DNA of 64,000 bases from Nocardia macrotermitis (GTDB lineage: Bacteria; Actinomycetota; Actinomycetes; Mycobacteriales; Mycobacteriaceae): assembly GCF_009604405.1 (NCBI RefSeq), contig NZ_WEGK01000018.1, positions 62,001-126,000 of the forward strand, written 5' to 3'. Below, in pieces: positions 25,562 through 34,053 of this stretch (the first letter of the stretch is position 1; each line of letters begins with the position of its first letter). The translations under genes were made by a program, and so were the position numbers. The notes under the pieces are model-generated. The model searched no databases. It was not told where the DNA came from and worked only from the letters and a program-made list of their open reading frames with translations.

Positions 25562-26817
25562 AGATCTTGATGGTGTCGTGGGAGTATCCACCGGTCGTCG
25601 TCGGCGGGCTGGGCCGCCACGTCCATCACCTGGCCACCGAGCTGGCCGCCGCCGGACACGAGGTCGTCGTGCTGGCCCGTCGTCCGATGGGCACCGACGC
25701 CTCCACCCATCCCACGCACACCTATATCGAGGACCGGGTACTGGTCGTCGCGGTCGCGGAGGATCCACCGGCGTTCGACTTCGGTGCGGACATGCTCGCC
25801 TGGACCCTGGCGATGGGCCACGCGATGGTGCGCGCGGGCATCGCGCTGAGCAAACCGGGGATCGCCGAGGGCTGGACGCCCGACGTGGTGCACGCGCACG
25901 ACTGGCTGGTCGCGCATCCGGCCATCGCGCTGGCCGAATACTTCGACGTGCCACTGGTTTCCACCATCCACGCCACCGAGGCCGGGCGGCACAGCGGCTG
26001 GGTCTCGGGCCGGGTCAACCGGCAGGTGCACTCGGTGGAGTGGTGGCTGGCCAACGAATCGGACGCGCTCATCACGTGTTCGGCCTCGATGCAGGACGAG
26101 GTGGAGCGGCTCTATCACCCCGAACGGGTGCCGCTGCGGGTGATCCGCAACGGAATCGACGTGGGGGCGTGGCCTTTTCGCGCTCGGATGCCGCGTTCGG
26201 ATCCGCCGCGGCTGCTGTACGTCGGGCGGCTGGAATACGAGAAGGGCGTGCAGGACGCGATCGCCGCGCTGCCCCGGATCCGGCGCGCGCATCCCGGCAC
26301 GACGCTGACCGTCGCCGGGGTGGGCACCCAGTTCGAGTGGTTGCGCGAGCGGGCGCGGGTGCATCGGGTGGCCCGGGCGGTGAACTTCGTCGGACGGCTC
26401 GATCACGAGGACCTGCTGGGCTGGTTGCACGGCGCCGACGCGGTCGTACTGCCCAGTCGCTACGAACCTTTCGGCATCGTCGCGCTGGAGGCGGCCGCGG
26501 CGGGGATCCCGCTGGTCACCTCGAATGCGGGCGGGCTCGGGGAGCTGGTCGTGGACGGGGTGACGGGGGCGTCCTTCGAACCCGCCGACGTGTCCGGTCT
26601 GGTCGAGGCGGCGTGCGCGGTGCTGGACGATCCGGCCGCCGCGCAGGAACGCGCGTTCGCCGCGCGTGAGCGCCTGACCGCCGACTTCGCCTGGGATGTG
26701 GTCGCGGCCGAGACGATCCTGGTCTACCAGGCCGCCAAGCGCCGGGTGCGCAATCCGATGGGACGTCCGGTCGTGGTCGAGCGGCCGCTGCCGGAGCGGG
26801 ATCCCAAGTCGGAGTAA
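25558..26817 (+). CDS. GT4 family alpha-glucosyltransferase (Rv3032-like)
   Basis: A 419-aa protein. ATG 25558 lies in the ATGA overlap with the GH57 stop. It is a GT-B enzyme: the N-terminal glycine loop is VGGLGRHVHHLATEL, the acceptor half holds VVHAHDWLVAHPAIALA, and the donor site is LYVGRLEYEKGVQDAI. The retaining E-x7-E motif appears in PSRYEPFGIVALEAAAAG. Glycogen-synthase-like GT4 proteins elongate alpha-1,4-glucan. Rv3032 does this for methylglucose lipopolysaccharide in mycobacteria. It is the third gene of the coupled operon. Confidence 0.93.
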   Translation: MKILMVSWEYPPVVVGGLGRHVHHLATELAAAGHEVVVLARRPMGTDASTHPTHTYIEDRVLVVAVAEDPPAFDFGADMLAWTLAMGHAMVRAGIALSKPGIAEGWTPDVVHAHDWLVAHPAIALAEYFDVPLVSTIHATEAGRHSGWVSGRVNRQVHSVEWWLANESDALITCSASMQDEVERLYHPERVPLRVIRNGIDVGAWPFRARMPRSDPPRLLYVGRLEYEKGVQDAIAALPRIRRAHPGTTLTVAGVGTQFEWLRERARVHRVARAVNFVGRLDHEDLLGWLHGADAVVLPSRYEPFGIVALEAAAAGIPLVTSNAGGLGELVVDGVTGASFEPADVSGLVEAACAVLDDPAAAQERAFAARERLTADFAWDVVAAETILVYQAAKRRVRNPMGRPVVVERPLPERDPKSE

Positions 26818-26906
26818 CGCACTCGAACGATCAGCGGCCGGGTGCTAGTTTCTATTCGTTTTCGTTGGACGGTCGCGGACCGGTTGCGCACGGGGAGGAT
26901 TCGGCT

Positions 26907-27704
26907 GTGGACAAGCTGCAGTGCGACTGGTGCGGGGTGCAGACGCCACCCGGTACGGGACACACCTGCCCCAGTTGCGGTGCGCCGCTGGACGAGGCGA
27001 ACAAGGTCAGCGATTCGGGCTGGCGGGAGGCGCCGCGGCTGCGGGACATGACCGAATTCCGGTTCGGCAACAGCGTCTGCCAGGTCGAGGGGGAGCTGGT
27101 GCCCGTCGCGGAGATCGCGCTCGGGCCGGGCGATCAGGTCTACTACGAGCATCACGTGATGTTGTGGAAGGACGAGGCCGTCCCGATCTTCGCGCTCAAC
27201 ACCGGTGGCGGGGTGAAGCGGTCGCTGGCCGGGATGCCGCTGGTGATCACGGTGTCGCAGGGGCCGGGGCGGATCGCGTTCTCCCGGGATTCGCCCGGTG
27301 AGCTGGTGGTGCTGCCGATGCATCCGGGGATGGAACTCGATGTGCGCGAGCATGCGTTCCTGCTGGCCTCGGGCAGCATCAACTATTCGTTCGTGCGGAT
27401 CAAGGGCCTGGCCAACATCCTGCACGGCGGCAACGGCATGTACATGGACCGGTTCATCACGCAGGGGTATCCGGGGCTGCTGATGTTGCACGGGTACGGG
27501 AACGTGTTCGAGCGGAATCTGCGTCCGGGGGAGAAGATCCTGGTCGAGCCGGGCGGCTTCCTCTACAAGGACGCGAGCGTGCAGATGCAGGCCGTGCCGC
27601 AGAACATCAAGGTCGGGTTGTTCGGCCGGATGTATCTGGCGGAGATGACCGGGCCGGGCCGGGTCGGCATCCAGTCGATGTACGTCCACCACCGGTCGGG
27701 GTAG
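26907..27704 (+). CDS. Zinc-ribbon AIM24 family protein, paralogue 1
   Basis: A 265-aa protein. GTG 26907 has GGGGAGG 8 nt upstream. CDWC (5-8) and CPSC (19-22) form an N-terminal zinc ribbon. After a linker, an AIM24/TRAP-like beta-rich domain has VVLPMHPGMELDVREHAFLL, YPGLLMLHGYGNVFERNL and GEKILVEPGGFLYKD. AIM24 homologues are widespread, and the yeast protein affects mitochondrial inner-membrane organisation. The bacterial role is unknown. It is 89 bp after the glycosyltransferase and 7 bp before its paralogue. Confidence 0.85.
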   Translation: MDKLQCDWCGVQTPPGTGHTCPSCGAPLDEANKVSDSGWREAPRLRDMTEFRFGNSVCQVEGELVPVAEIALGPGDQVYYEHHVMLWKDEAVPIFALNTGGGVKRSLAGMPLVITVSQGPGRIAFSRDSPGELVVLPMHPGMELDVREHAFLLASGSINYSFVRIKGLANILHGGNGMYMDRFITQGYPGLLMLHGYGNVFERNLRPGEKILVEPGGFLYKDASVQMQAVPQNIKVGLFGRMYLAEMTGPGRVGIQSMYVHHRSG

Positions 27705-27711
27705 GTCCGCG

Positions 27712-28590
27712 ATGAGTACCTACACCTGCCTGTTCTGTCGGCAGCCGAGCGATCCGAACGCCAGCACCTGCCCGCATTGCGGTGCGCCAGTGGACATCCG
27801 GGCGGCGGTGAGCGCGTCGGGCTGGACCAAGCAGCCCGCGATCCGGGACATGACCCGGATCCAGTTCGGCCAATCCCGTTGTCAGATCGAGGGAACGCTG
27901 GTTCCGGCGGCGGATTTCGCGCTGGCACAGGGTGATTGGATCTACTTCTCGCATCACAACCTGCTGTGGACCGAGCCGACCGCGCAGTTGGACCGGATGA
28001 GCCTCAAGGGCGCGTGGCGGCGCATGATGGGCGGGCTGCCGCTGATCATGATGACCGGCCGCGGGCCCGGGCATATCGCGCTGTCCGGGACGCACGCCGG
28101 GGACGTTGTGGTGCTGCCGCTGGCGCACGGTCAGCAGATGTGGGTGCGTGAGCACCGGTTCCTGGCGGCCAGCGGCAGCATCTCCTACGACTGGACCAAC
28201 AACAACGTCTGGTTCGTCACCGGCAGCGGTGACGATCGCAAGACGCACTATCCGCTGGGGATGTTCGGCGACATCTTCAGCGCGCAGGCCGGTCCTGGTC
28301 TGCTGCTGTTGCATTCACCGGGCAATACCTTCATCCGGGATCTCGCGCCCGGGCAGACGCTGCTGGTCAAACCGTCCGCGCTGCTGTACCGGGACCTTTC
28401 GGTGACCGCGCATCTGCATCTGGAATATCCGCACACCCGTGGAGTGGGCTGGTGGCGCAGTTTCAGTTATCGCAGTATCTGGTTGCGGCTGGTCGGGCCG
28501 GGACGTGTTGCGGTGCAATCGGTTTACACGCCCGAGGAGGAGTCCGAGGCGATCCGCTCGCATTCACACGCGACGGTGCGGCGCTGGTGA
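27712..28590 (+). CDS. Zinc-ribbon AIM24 family protein, paralogue 2
   Basis: A 292-aa protein sharing the layout of the gene before it: CLFC (6-9) and CPHC (19-22), then GWTKQPAIRDMTRIQFGQSR and the AIM24 core (VVLPLAHGQQMWVREHRFLA, GPGLLLLHSPGNTFIRDLAP). It differs by inserts around GAWRRMMGG and YDWTNNNVWF and by a longer tail with SFSYRSIWLRLVGPGRVAVQ. The pair looks like a tandem duplication that diverged, perhaps forming a hetero-oligomer. The 7-bp gap indicates cotranscription. A terminator hairpin follows. Confidence 0.85.
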   Translation: MSTYTCLFCRQPSDPNASTCPHCGAPVDIRAAVSASGWTKQPAIRDMTRIQFGQSRCQIEGTLVPAADFALAQGDWIYFSHHNLLWTEPTAQLDRMSLKGAWRRMMGGLPLIMMTGRGPGHIALSGTHAGDVVVLPLAHGQQMWVREHRFLAASGSISYDWTNNNVWFVTGSGDDRKTHYPLGMFGDIFSAQAGPGLLLLHSPGNTFIRDLAPGQTLLVKPSALLYRDLSVTAHLHLEYPHTRGVGWWRSFSYRSIWLRLVGPGRVAVQSVYTPEEESEAIRSHSHATVRRW

Positions 28591-28611
28591 ACGTGCCGCG
28601 CGGATAGACCT

Positions 28612-28643
28612 CGCGCCCGCCCGGTGGTTACCGGACGGGCGCG
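28612..28643. terminator. Hairpin between AIM24 pair and small secreted protein
   Basis: Arms 28612-28625 and 28630-28643 pair CGCGCCCG and CCGGT with ACCGG and CGGGCGCG, with a single C/A mismatch and a 4-nt loop. It sits between convergent genes and can serve both strands. Confidence 0.85.
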
Positions 28644-28675
28644 AATCACGGTGTGCCCGATCGCTTCTGGAGCGA

Positions 28676-28891
28676 TCAGCAGTTGGGCAGGGTGGTCCCG
28701 AAGACGGAGCCCAACAGGCAGCCGACCCGCCCGGCGAGCAGCGTCTGTAGGAAACTCGCCGTCCCGCTGGACGATCCGGTGCTCGCGATCGGAGCCGACA
28801 CCGTCTGCGCACTCGCCGCGCTCGCGGCGACGGTGCTGCCACCCGCCACCAGGGCGAGGGCGACGGCGGTGCTGGCGAAAACACGTTTCAT
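28676..28891 (-). CDS. Small secreted protein of unknown function
   Basis: A 71-aa protein. A signal peptide (MKRVFASTAVALALVAGGST) with a likely AxA cleavage (ASAASA) leaves a mature peptide of about 43 residues rich in Ser, Gly and Thr. The tail LAGRVGCLLGSVFGTTLPNC has two cysteines that could form a disulfide. No family is recognised. Similar tiny exported proteins are common in Nocardia. Tandem GGTCGGCC repeats lie upstream near its promoter (28917-28932). Confidence 0.7.
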   Translation of the reverse strand: MKRVFASTAVALALVAGGSTVAASAASAQTVSAPIASTGSSSGTASFLQTLLAGRVGCLLGSVFGTTLPNC

Positions 28892-29053
28892 TTCGTATTG
28901 ATCCCTTTTTACCCGGTCGGCCGGTCGGCCGACGACACCCGAGTATAGGAATCGCCCGTCCGAGGCAACAGATCGTTTGTCCGGTCCTGAGCTACATCAC
29001 ATTCGGCGTTGAAACCCTTGTGGAAGTGACGGATTCGCATCGGGTAGCGGCGT

Positions 29054-29074
29054 AGTTCGCAATCTGGGCGAACT
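29054..29074. promoter_or_regulatory. 21-bp dyad upstream of acyltransferase operon
   Basis: AGTTCGC (29054-29060) and GCGAACT (29068-29074) are exact inverted repeats with a 7-nt spacer, 115 bp before the OlsB-like gene. The region 28892-29188 has no other gene. It could be a transcription-factor site. No cognate regulator is identified. Confidence 0.4.
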
Positions 29075-29188
29075 GGACGCGGACTGGCGGTGAACGTCGG
29101 GTGTGATGCTCATCTCGTTCACCGGACTGGCATCGGGGCGACACTCGGCGGATGCCTCAGGGCCCCTTCGGACTCGTTTCATCGGATC

Positions 29189-30031
29189 ATGGCGATAAAG
29201 GCAGTCTCAGAACCCGCCGCGGTTTCGCCCGCGCCGGTGCGCAGTACGGCCGTAGGGGACGGTCGCCCACAATACTCGCTGGTGGTTTCCTCCGACGCCG
29301 AGCACCGCATCGCCGCGCAGCGGTTGCGTTATCAGGTCTTCGCCGGGGAGCCCGGCTTCAACATTCCCGAGCGGGCCGACGGTCTGGACGCGGACTCGTT
29401 CGACGACCACTGCGACCACCTGCTGGTGCGCGACGAGCTGGCCGATCAGTTCGTCGGCTGCTACCGGATGCTGCCGCCGGACAAGGTCGCGGCCGCGGGC
29501 GGTTACTACACCGCGACCGAATTCGACCTCAGTGCAATGGATCCCGAGGGTCAGCGGATCGTGGAGATGGGCCGGGCGTGCGTGGTGCCCGATCACCGCA
29601 ACGGTTCGGTGGTGACGCTGATGTGGGCGGGCATCCTGCACTACATCCAGCTCACCGGTTACGACTGGGTGATGGGTTGCGCGTCGGTGCCGATGCAGGA
29701 CGCGCCCGGCGACCCGATCGGCGCGAACGTGCGCGGCGTGCGAGATCTGGTGCTGGCCAAGCACGGTGGGGATCCGGAGCGCTGGGCGCGCCCGCTGAAC
29801 CCGGTCGTGGTCGACGGCCGCACCCTGGACGAACTGGAGCCGCCCGCGCGGCCGAAACTGCCGCCGCTGCTGCGCGGATACCTGCGCCTGGGCGCGGACA
29901 TCTGCGGGCAGCCCGCCCACGATCCCGACTTCGGCGTCGCGGATTTCGTGGTGCTGCTCGGCCTCGACACCATCAACCGCCGGTATCTGGAGCGCTTACA
30001 GTCGGCGGCCTCGGTCATGGATGGACGGTGA
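29189..30031 (+). CDS. GNAT-type N-acyltransferase (OlsB-like, Rv3027c-like)
   Basis: A 280-aa protein. ATG 29189 is used. The family core is visible: AQRLRYQVFAGEPGFNIPER, DDHCDHLLVRD, VGCYRMLPPDKVAAAGGYYT, then VEMGRACVVPDHRNGSVVTL and WVMGCASVPM. This is the acyl-ACP-dependent OlsB/hemolysin-type GNAT family that forms lyso-ornithine lipid. It is followed after 6 bp by a PlsC-like acyltransferase, the same pairing as olsB-olsA. Ornithine-lipid synthesis is a reasonable inference. Gene order matches Rv3027c-Rv3026c. Confidence 0.82.
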   Translation: MAIKAVSEPAAVSPAPVRSTAVGDGRPQYSLVVSSDAEHRIAAQRLRYQVFAGEPGFNIPERADGLDADSFDDHCDHLLVRDELADQFVGCYRMLPPDKVAAAGGYYTATEFDLSAMDPEGQRIVEMGRACVVPDHRNGSVVTLMWAGILHYIQLTGYDWVMGCASVPMQDAPGDPIGANVRGVRDLVLAKHGGDPERWARPLNPVVVDGRTLDELEPPARPKLPPLLRGYLRLGADICGQPAHDPDFGVADFVVLLGLDTINRRYLERLQSAASVMDGR

Positions 30032-30037
30032 ATTCCG

Positions 30038-30979
30038 ATGCCCGCGTTCGTATCTCCCGGAACCGCAGCGCTGTCGTGCCCACCCGCCGCGGCGGTGCAC
30101 GAGTGGATGCCGTCGAGTCCGTGCGTGCCCAGCTGCGTCGAGACGGTCGCTGAGGCCGGAACGTTGCGGGTCGTCGCCCGCGTGACCGGTGTGTTCGGTC
30201 TGCTGCTGTCCTTCCCGATCGTCAACGTGGTCACGCCGCGTCGTCGTCGGGGCGGTTTGCAGCGGGGGTATGCCCAGGCTCTGTTGCGTTGCTGCGGAAT
30301 CGGATTGCGCGTCGTCGACGAGCGCGGCGCGGACGCCGACCAGGGGCCGGCCCCGCTGTTGACCGTGGCCGGACACGTCGGGTGGACCGATGTCGTCGCG
30401 CTGGCCGCGGTGCAGCCGATGGGTTTCGTGGCCCGCGCCGACCTCATCGACTGGCCGCTGCTGGGCGCACTGGCCCGCCTGATGCGCGTGATCCCGATCG
30501 AACGCGAACGTCTGCGCGCGCTGCCGCAGGTGATCGACGCGATCGCCGCCCGGCTGTCCGCGGGCGACCGGGTCGCGATGTTCCCCGAGGGCACCACCTG
30601 GTGTGGTCGTGCCCACGGCCGCCTGCGCCCCGCCCTGTTCCAGGCCGCGGTCGACACCGGCACCCCCGTCCAGCCGATCCGGGTCCGCTACCTCGACCGT
30701 GCCGGCGAGTTGTCCAGCATCCCCGCCTTCGTCGGCGACGACACCTTCCTGGACTCGGTCAGCCGCGTTCTGCACTCCCGCGGCGTCGTCGCGGAACTCA
30801 CCCTGCTGCCCGCCGAGGCTCCCGGCGACGATCGCCACGACCTGGCCCACCGCTGCGAACAAGCCCTTCGCGGTGACGAAACCCTCGACATCGACGCCGA
30901 GGCAACTGCGCTGGGCACCGGTCCGACTCGAAAGATCGTCTCGGACAAGGACATCCACCACCCGGTTGCGGTTTCCTGA
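30038..30979 (+). CDS. PlsC-type 1-acyl-sn-glycerol-3-phosphate (or lyso-lipid) acyltransferase
   Basis: A 313-aa protein. The catalytic motif H(x4)D is GHVGWTD (H113, D118), the acceptor motif is FPEGTT (F182-T187), and VIPIERERL gives the intermediate block. One hydrophobic segment (VTGVFGLLLSFPIVNVVTP) anchors it. With the OlsB-like gene 6 bp upstream it probably O-acylates lyso-ornithine lipid (an OlsA role), though lysophosphatidate is also possible. It corresponds to Rv3026c. ATG 30038 may be upstream of the true start, since the first about 35 residues look unstructured. Confidence 0.85.
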   Translation: MPAFVSPGTAALSCPPAAAVHEWMPSSPCVPSCVETVAEAGTLRVVARVTGVFGLLLSFPIVNVVTPRRRRGGLQRGYAQALLRCCGIGLRVVDERGADADQGPAPLLTVAGHVGWTDVVALAAVQPMGFVARADLIDWPLLGALARLMRVIPIERERLRALPQVIDAIAARLSAGDRVAMFPEGTTWCGRAHGRLRPALFQAAVDTGTPVQPIRVRYLDRAGELSSIPAFVGDDTFLDSVSRVLHSRGVVAELTLLPAEAPGDDRHDLAHRCEQALRGDETLDIDAEATALGTGPTRKIVSDKDIHHPVAVS

Positions 30980-31123
30980 GCACGCACCGAGGCCGGGACG
31001 CGCTACCACCTGATCGCGCACCACGGTGAACAGCAGGGATCTGCCGCCGCTCGGGCACTCGCGCTGGTCGAGACCAAGTTGCGCGCCGCCGGGGTCCGCA
31101 TCCCCGGGCCGGATTTCCACTGA
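30980..31123 (+). pseudogene. Probable gene fragment (orphan C-terminus)
   Basis: Right after the acyltransferase stop and in the same frame, 47 sense codons read as protein-like sequence (AGTRYHLIAHHGEQQGSAAA, then ALALVETKLRAAGVRIPGPD) to a TGA at 31121-31123. There is no start codon with a ribosome site. The composition is that of a real C-terminus, not a shadow frame. It sits at the left edge of the accessory insert 31.1-34.9 kb, so it may be the stump of a gene cut by that event. The family is not recognised. Confidence 0.4.
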
Positions 31124-31192
31124 CCACGGTGCATCCATGCTTCGCCACCGCGACCGGAGTGGCCTGCCCACGTTCGGGCTCCGGTCCACTCG

Positions 31193-32032
31193 TCACAGGT
31201 GCGTCGCCCGGCGTAGCAGGTGGTCGATGTTCTCGCGGCTGCGCCTGTCGGTGGGGGTGTGGACGACGAGGCGGACGCCCGGATGGTCGGCCAGTTCCAT
31301 GCCGGTGGCACGCAGGCTCACTTCGCCGATTCCCGGAATGTCGTAACGCTTGTCACACAGGCGTGGTGGAGCGACGTCGTGCCTGGCCCAGAGCAGGGAG
31401 AACAGCGGGCTGGCGGTGCGCAGACGAGTGACGAAGTCCTGCCATCGCGGGTCGCCCACGTTCTGGCTGTAGCGATAGCGGAAACCTGCCACGGCCTCGG
31501 GCGCCCGCTCATCGCGGTTGACGATGTGGTGTTGCGCGTCCGGCGCCGCGAACAACTGCCAGAGGGTGTTGCGCTCGCCCACCGGAGCACTGACCAAAGC
31601 GGGGTGCAGAGCCGCGTATGCACGGTTCCAGCGCAGCACGTCGGTGCGGGCGTCGACCAGCATGGCAGGCAACGGGTCCAGGGCTGTCAGGACGGTGTCG
31701 AGGTCGCCGGGGATCTCGGCCGGCGGATCGCCGGCGACCGGAGGCTGGGGGATCCGGGCCAGACGGTAGAGGTGGTCGCGCTCGGCGGCATCCAGAAACA
31801 GCGTGCGGGCCACCGCGTCGAGCACCTGGGAGCTGACGTTGATCGGCCGCCCCTGCTCCAGCCACGTGTACCAGGTGATGCCGACCCCGGCCAGCTGGGC
31901 GACCTCCTCGCGGCGCAGTCCGGGGGTGCGCCGACGCACTCCAGGAGGTATGCCGACATCCGCGGGTGAGACCCGCGCGCGTCGTGAGCGCAGGAACTCC
32001 CGCAGTTCAGTGCGGTTCGCGGTCGTCTGCAC
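31193..32032 (-). CDS. XRE-type regulator with MmyB-like ligand domain
   Basis: A 279-aa protein with a GTG start. The N-terminal helix-turn-helix (about 5-80) has RRTPGLRREEVAQLAGVGIT, then WYTWLEQGRPINVSSQVLDA. The C-terminal MmyB/MLTR-type domain contains AMLVDARTDVLRWN and the late DIPGIGEVSLRATG strand. This family usually sits divergent from an SDR gene and represses it, which is the arrangement here (SDR at 32135). The ligand may be a fatty acid, as proposed for the MmyB fold. Confidence 0.92.
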   Translation of the reverse strand: MQTTANRTELREFLRSRRARVSPADVGIPPGVRRRTPGLRREEVAQLAGVGITWYTWLEQGRPINVSSQVLDAVARTLFLDAAERDHLYRLARIPQPPVAGDPPAEIPGDLDTVLTALDPLPAMLVDARTDVLRWNRAYAALHPALVSAPVGERNTLWQLFAAPDAQHHIVNRDERAPEAVAGFRYRYSQNVGDPRWQDFVTRLRTASPLFSLLWARHDVAPPRLCDKRYDIPGIGEVSLRATGMELADHPGVRLVVHTPTDRRSRENIDHLLRRATHL

Positions 32033-32134
32033 AAGTCCACTGTGCCAGAGCCGGGAGGCGTCGGCCTGGTGCTGCCAGTACCAGTATCAGCAGGCTCTTG
32101 GAACCGGTGTCGGCACAAGGCGCAGGGTTGTTCG

Positions 32135-32887
32135 GTGAGCAACGCATTTCATGACAAGGTCGCGGTCGTGACGGGCGGGAGTGCCGGTATCGGCTATGTC
32201 ACCGCACAGAAGATCGCCGAGGGGAGCGGCACTGTCTACATCACAGGACGGGACCAGGACGTCCTGACGGCGGCGGCTGCGGACATATCGGGTGATGTCA
32301 TCGGGGTGCGGGCCGACTCGCGCTCGGCCGACGATCTCGACCGGCTCTTCGCGCAGGTGGAGCGCCGCAGCGGTCGGGTGGACGTGCTGGTCGTCAACGC
32401 GGCGGCGATCGCGACCGCGCCGTTGGGAACCATCACCGAGGACATCATCAGGACAGTCTTCGACGTCAACATCACCGGCACGATCATGACCGTTCAGAAG
32501 GCGCTGCCGCTGCTGGTGGACGGTGGCGTCATCGTCCTCACCGGCTCGATGGCTGCACACAAGGCGTCGCGCGGGCGGAGTCTCTACGCGGCCTCCAAGG
32601 CCGGTGTCCGCGCTCTCGCCCGCACCTGGGCTCTCGAGCTGACACCACGCGGGATCAGGGTGAACGTGGTGAGCCCGGGCCCGACGGACACGCCTGGTAT
32701 CGCGCAACTGGCCGCCACCGCCGAGGAACGTGAGGCGCTGTTCGCCGCGATGGGTACCGGGACCCCGATGACCCGGGCCGGTACCGCGGAAGAAGTCGCC
32801 GCCGTCATCGCCTTCGTCGCCTCGGACGCGGCCTCCCACGTCAACGGCGCCGACTACCAGGTCGACGGCGGATACGGCCAGGTCTGA
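32135..32887 (+). CDS. SDR family oxidoreductase
   Basis: A 250-aa classical short-chain dehydrogenase with a GTG start. The cofactor motif is VVTGGSAGIG (about 10-19), then VNAAAIA (NAG-like), the catalytic Ser in VLTGSMAAHKA, and the Tyr and Lys in SLYAASKAGVRALARTWALE (YxxxK). The tail ends DYQVDGGYGQV, as expected. An Arg in ITGRD suggests NADP(H). It is divergent from the MmyB-type regulator and probably controlled by it. The substrate is unknown. Confidence 0.92.
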   Translation: MSNAFHDKVAVVTGGSAGIGYVTAQKIAEGSGTVYITGRDQDVLTAAAADISGDVIGVRADSRSADDLDRLFAQVERRSGRVDVLVVNAAAIATAPLGTITEDIIRTVFDVNITGTIMTVQKALPLLVDGGVIVLTGSMAAHKASRGRSLYAASKAGVRALARTWALELTPRGIRVNVVSPGPTDTPGIAQLAATAEEREALFAAMGTGTPMTRAGTAEEVAAVIAFVASDAASHVNGADYQVDGGYGQV

Positions 32888-33047
32888 CATCCTCACGGGG
32901 CCGTCACGGCCTACCTGGACACGACCGAATGCCTTCGATCAGCGCAGTGCCGACCCCAACCATGTGGGCGATGGGATGGTGGTGCTCGACGGCACCGTGC
33001 AAGCCCCGCCGATGCGCTGGTGCTTGGATGAGGACGGCACGCACCGG

Positions 33048-33980
33048 TCAGGGCTCGTCGGTCTGTTCGGGCGGCCGGAACTCCAAAGCTTGTCGTAGCC
33101 ACCGTAGGGCGGCACCCGCGGTGGTCGTTGCGGTGATCTCGCCGGTGAGCTCCCGGTACCGCTGGACGCGAGGGTCGAAATCGTCAGTGCCACAGCGGAT
33201 CTGCCGCCGGAATCGAGGGGTGTCGAGTGCGCGGCGGGCGGTGGCGTGGGCATCGAGGAAACAGTCCAGTTCGGGTCCTGGTCGCGGTGGAACGTGAGCG
33301 CTGAGCAGGGGTTCCACCATCGCGCAGGCTTCGGAGATGCCGGCCAGCAGTTCTCGCGGGTGGCGGATGCTCGCGGGATCCGATCGCCACAGTTGGCGCG
33401 AGATTGCCGCTGCCAGTGCGGGATCGGTCGCGGTTCCGACTAGTTCGGCGTAGGCGAGCACCTGCTCGGGGGTCGGATCGGTCGGTGGGGTCGGGACGTT
33501 CATCACGACGAACCCCTCGAAGACGCTCGCCGATGCGGGGGCCAGCAACCGTTGCCAGAAGGCGACGAGATCACGGTGAGCGCTGTGCGGATCGCCGACC
33601 GCTGCGAGCAGGTCCAGCCGCGTGGCGCGTGCGCCCGACGGCGCATCCTGAGCGGCGGCCAGTATCGCTCGCCGCCACACCAGTGCGCCCAATTCGGTGT
33701 CGAGTGCGGCCTGTTCGGCGGCCACGGCTTCGGTGATCGACATCGTGCCGTCCAGGACCGCGGTGATCGCGGTCAGCCCGAGCCCGAGCGCGCGCAACCG
33801 GCGCACCGATCGCAGCCGATCCACGGCAGCCGGATCGAACAGGCGGTGCCCGCCGGAGCTGCGATGGGGTTGAACCAGCCCTTCGTCGCAGTAGAAGCGA
33901 ATGGTGCGCACCGGCACACCGATCAGCCGGGACAGTTCCCCGATACCGACCAGCCCCTCGCGATGTGTGATCTCAGTCAC
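33048..33980 (-). CDS. MerR family transcriptional regulator
   Basis: A 310-aa protein. GTG 33980 is preferred because GGAGG lies 11 nt upstream. A frame extending 18 nt further exists. The MerR head is clear: LVGIGELSRLIGVPVRTIRF, then YCDEGLVQPHRSSGGHRLFD, followed by the dimerisation helix and a 200-residue effector domain without recognised cysteine metal ligands. It is divergent from the mycothiol-type enzyme gene at 34054. The 73-bp gap has repeated CTGGAA motifs (33985, 34003, 34018) that may be the promoter or operator. Confidence 0.88.
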   Translation of the reverse strand: MTEITHREGLVGIGELSRLIGVPVRTIRFYCDEGLVQPHRSSGGHRLFDPAAVDRLRSVRRLRALGLGLTAITAVLDGTMSITEAVAAEQAALDTELGALVWRRAILAAAQDAPSGARATRLDLLAAVGDPHSAHRDLVAFWQRLLAPASASVFEGFVVMNVPTPPTDPTPEQVLAYAELVGTATDPALAAAISRQLWRSDPASIRHPRELLAGISEACAMVEPLLSAHVPPRPGPELDCFLDAHATARRALDTPRFRRQIRCGTDDFDPRVQRYRELTGEITATTTAGAALRWLRQALEFRPPEQTDEP

Positions 33981-34053
33981 AATAGCTGGAACCTCCACCC
34001 GACTGGAATTCCTACCCTACTGGAACAGCCACCGGGGAAAGGGAGTCACGAGA

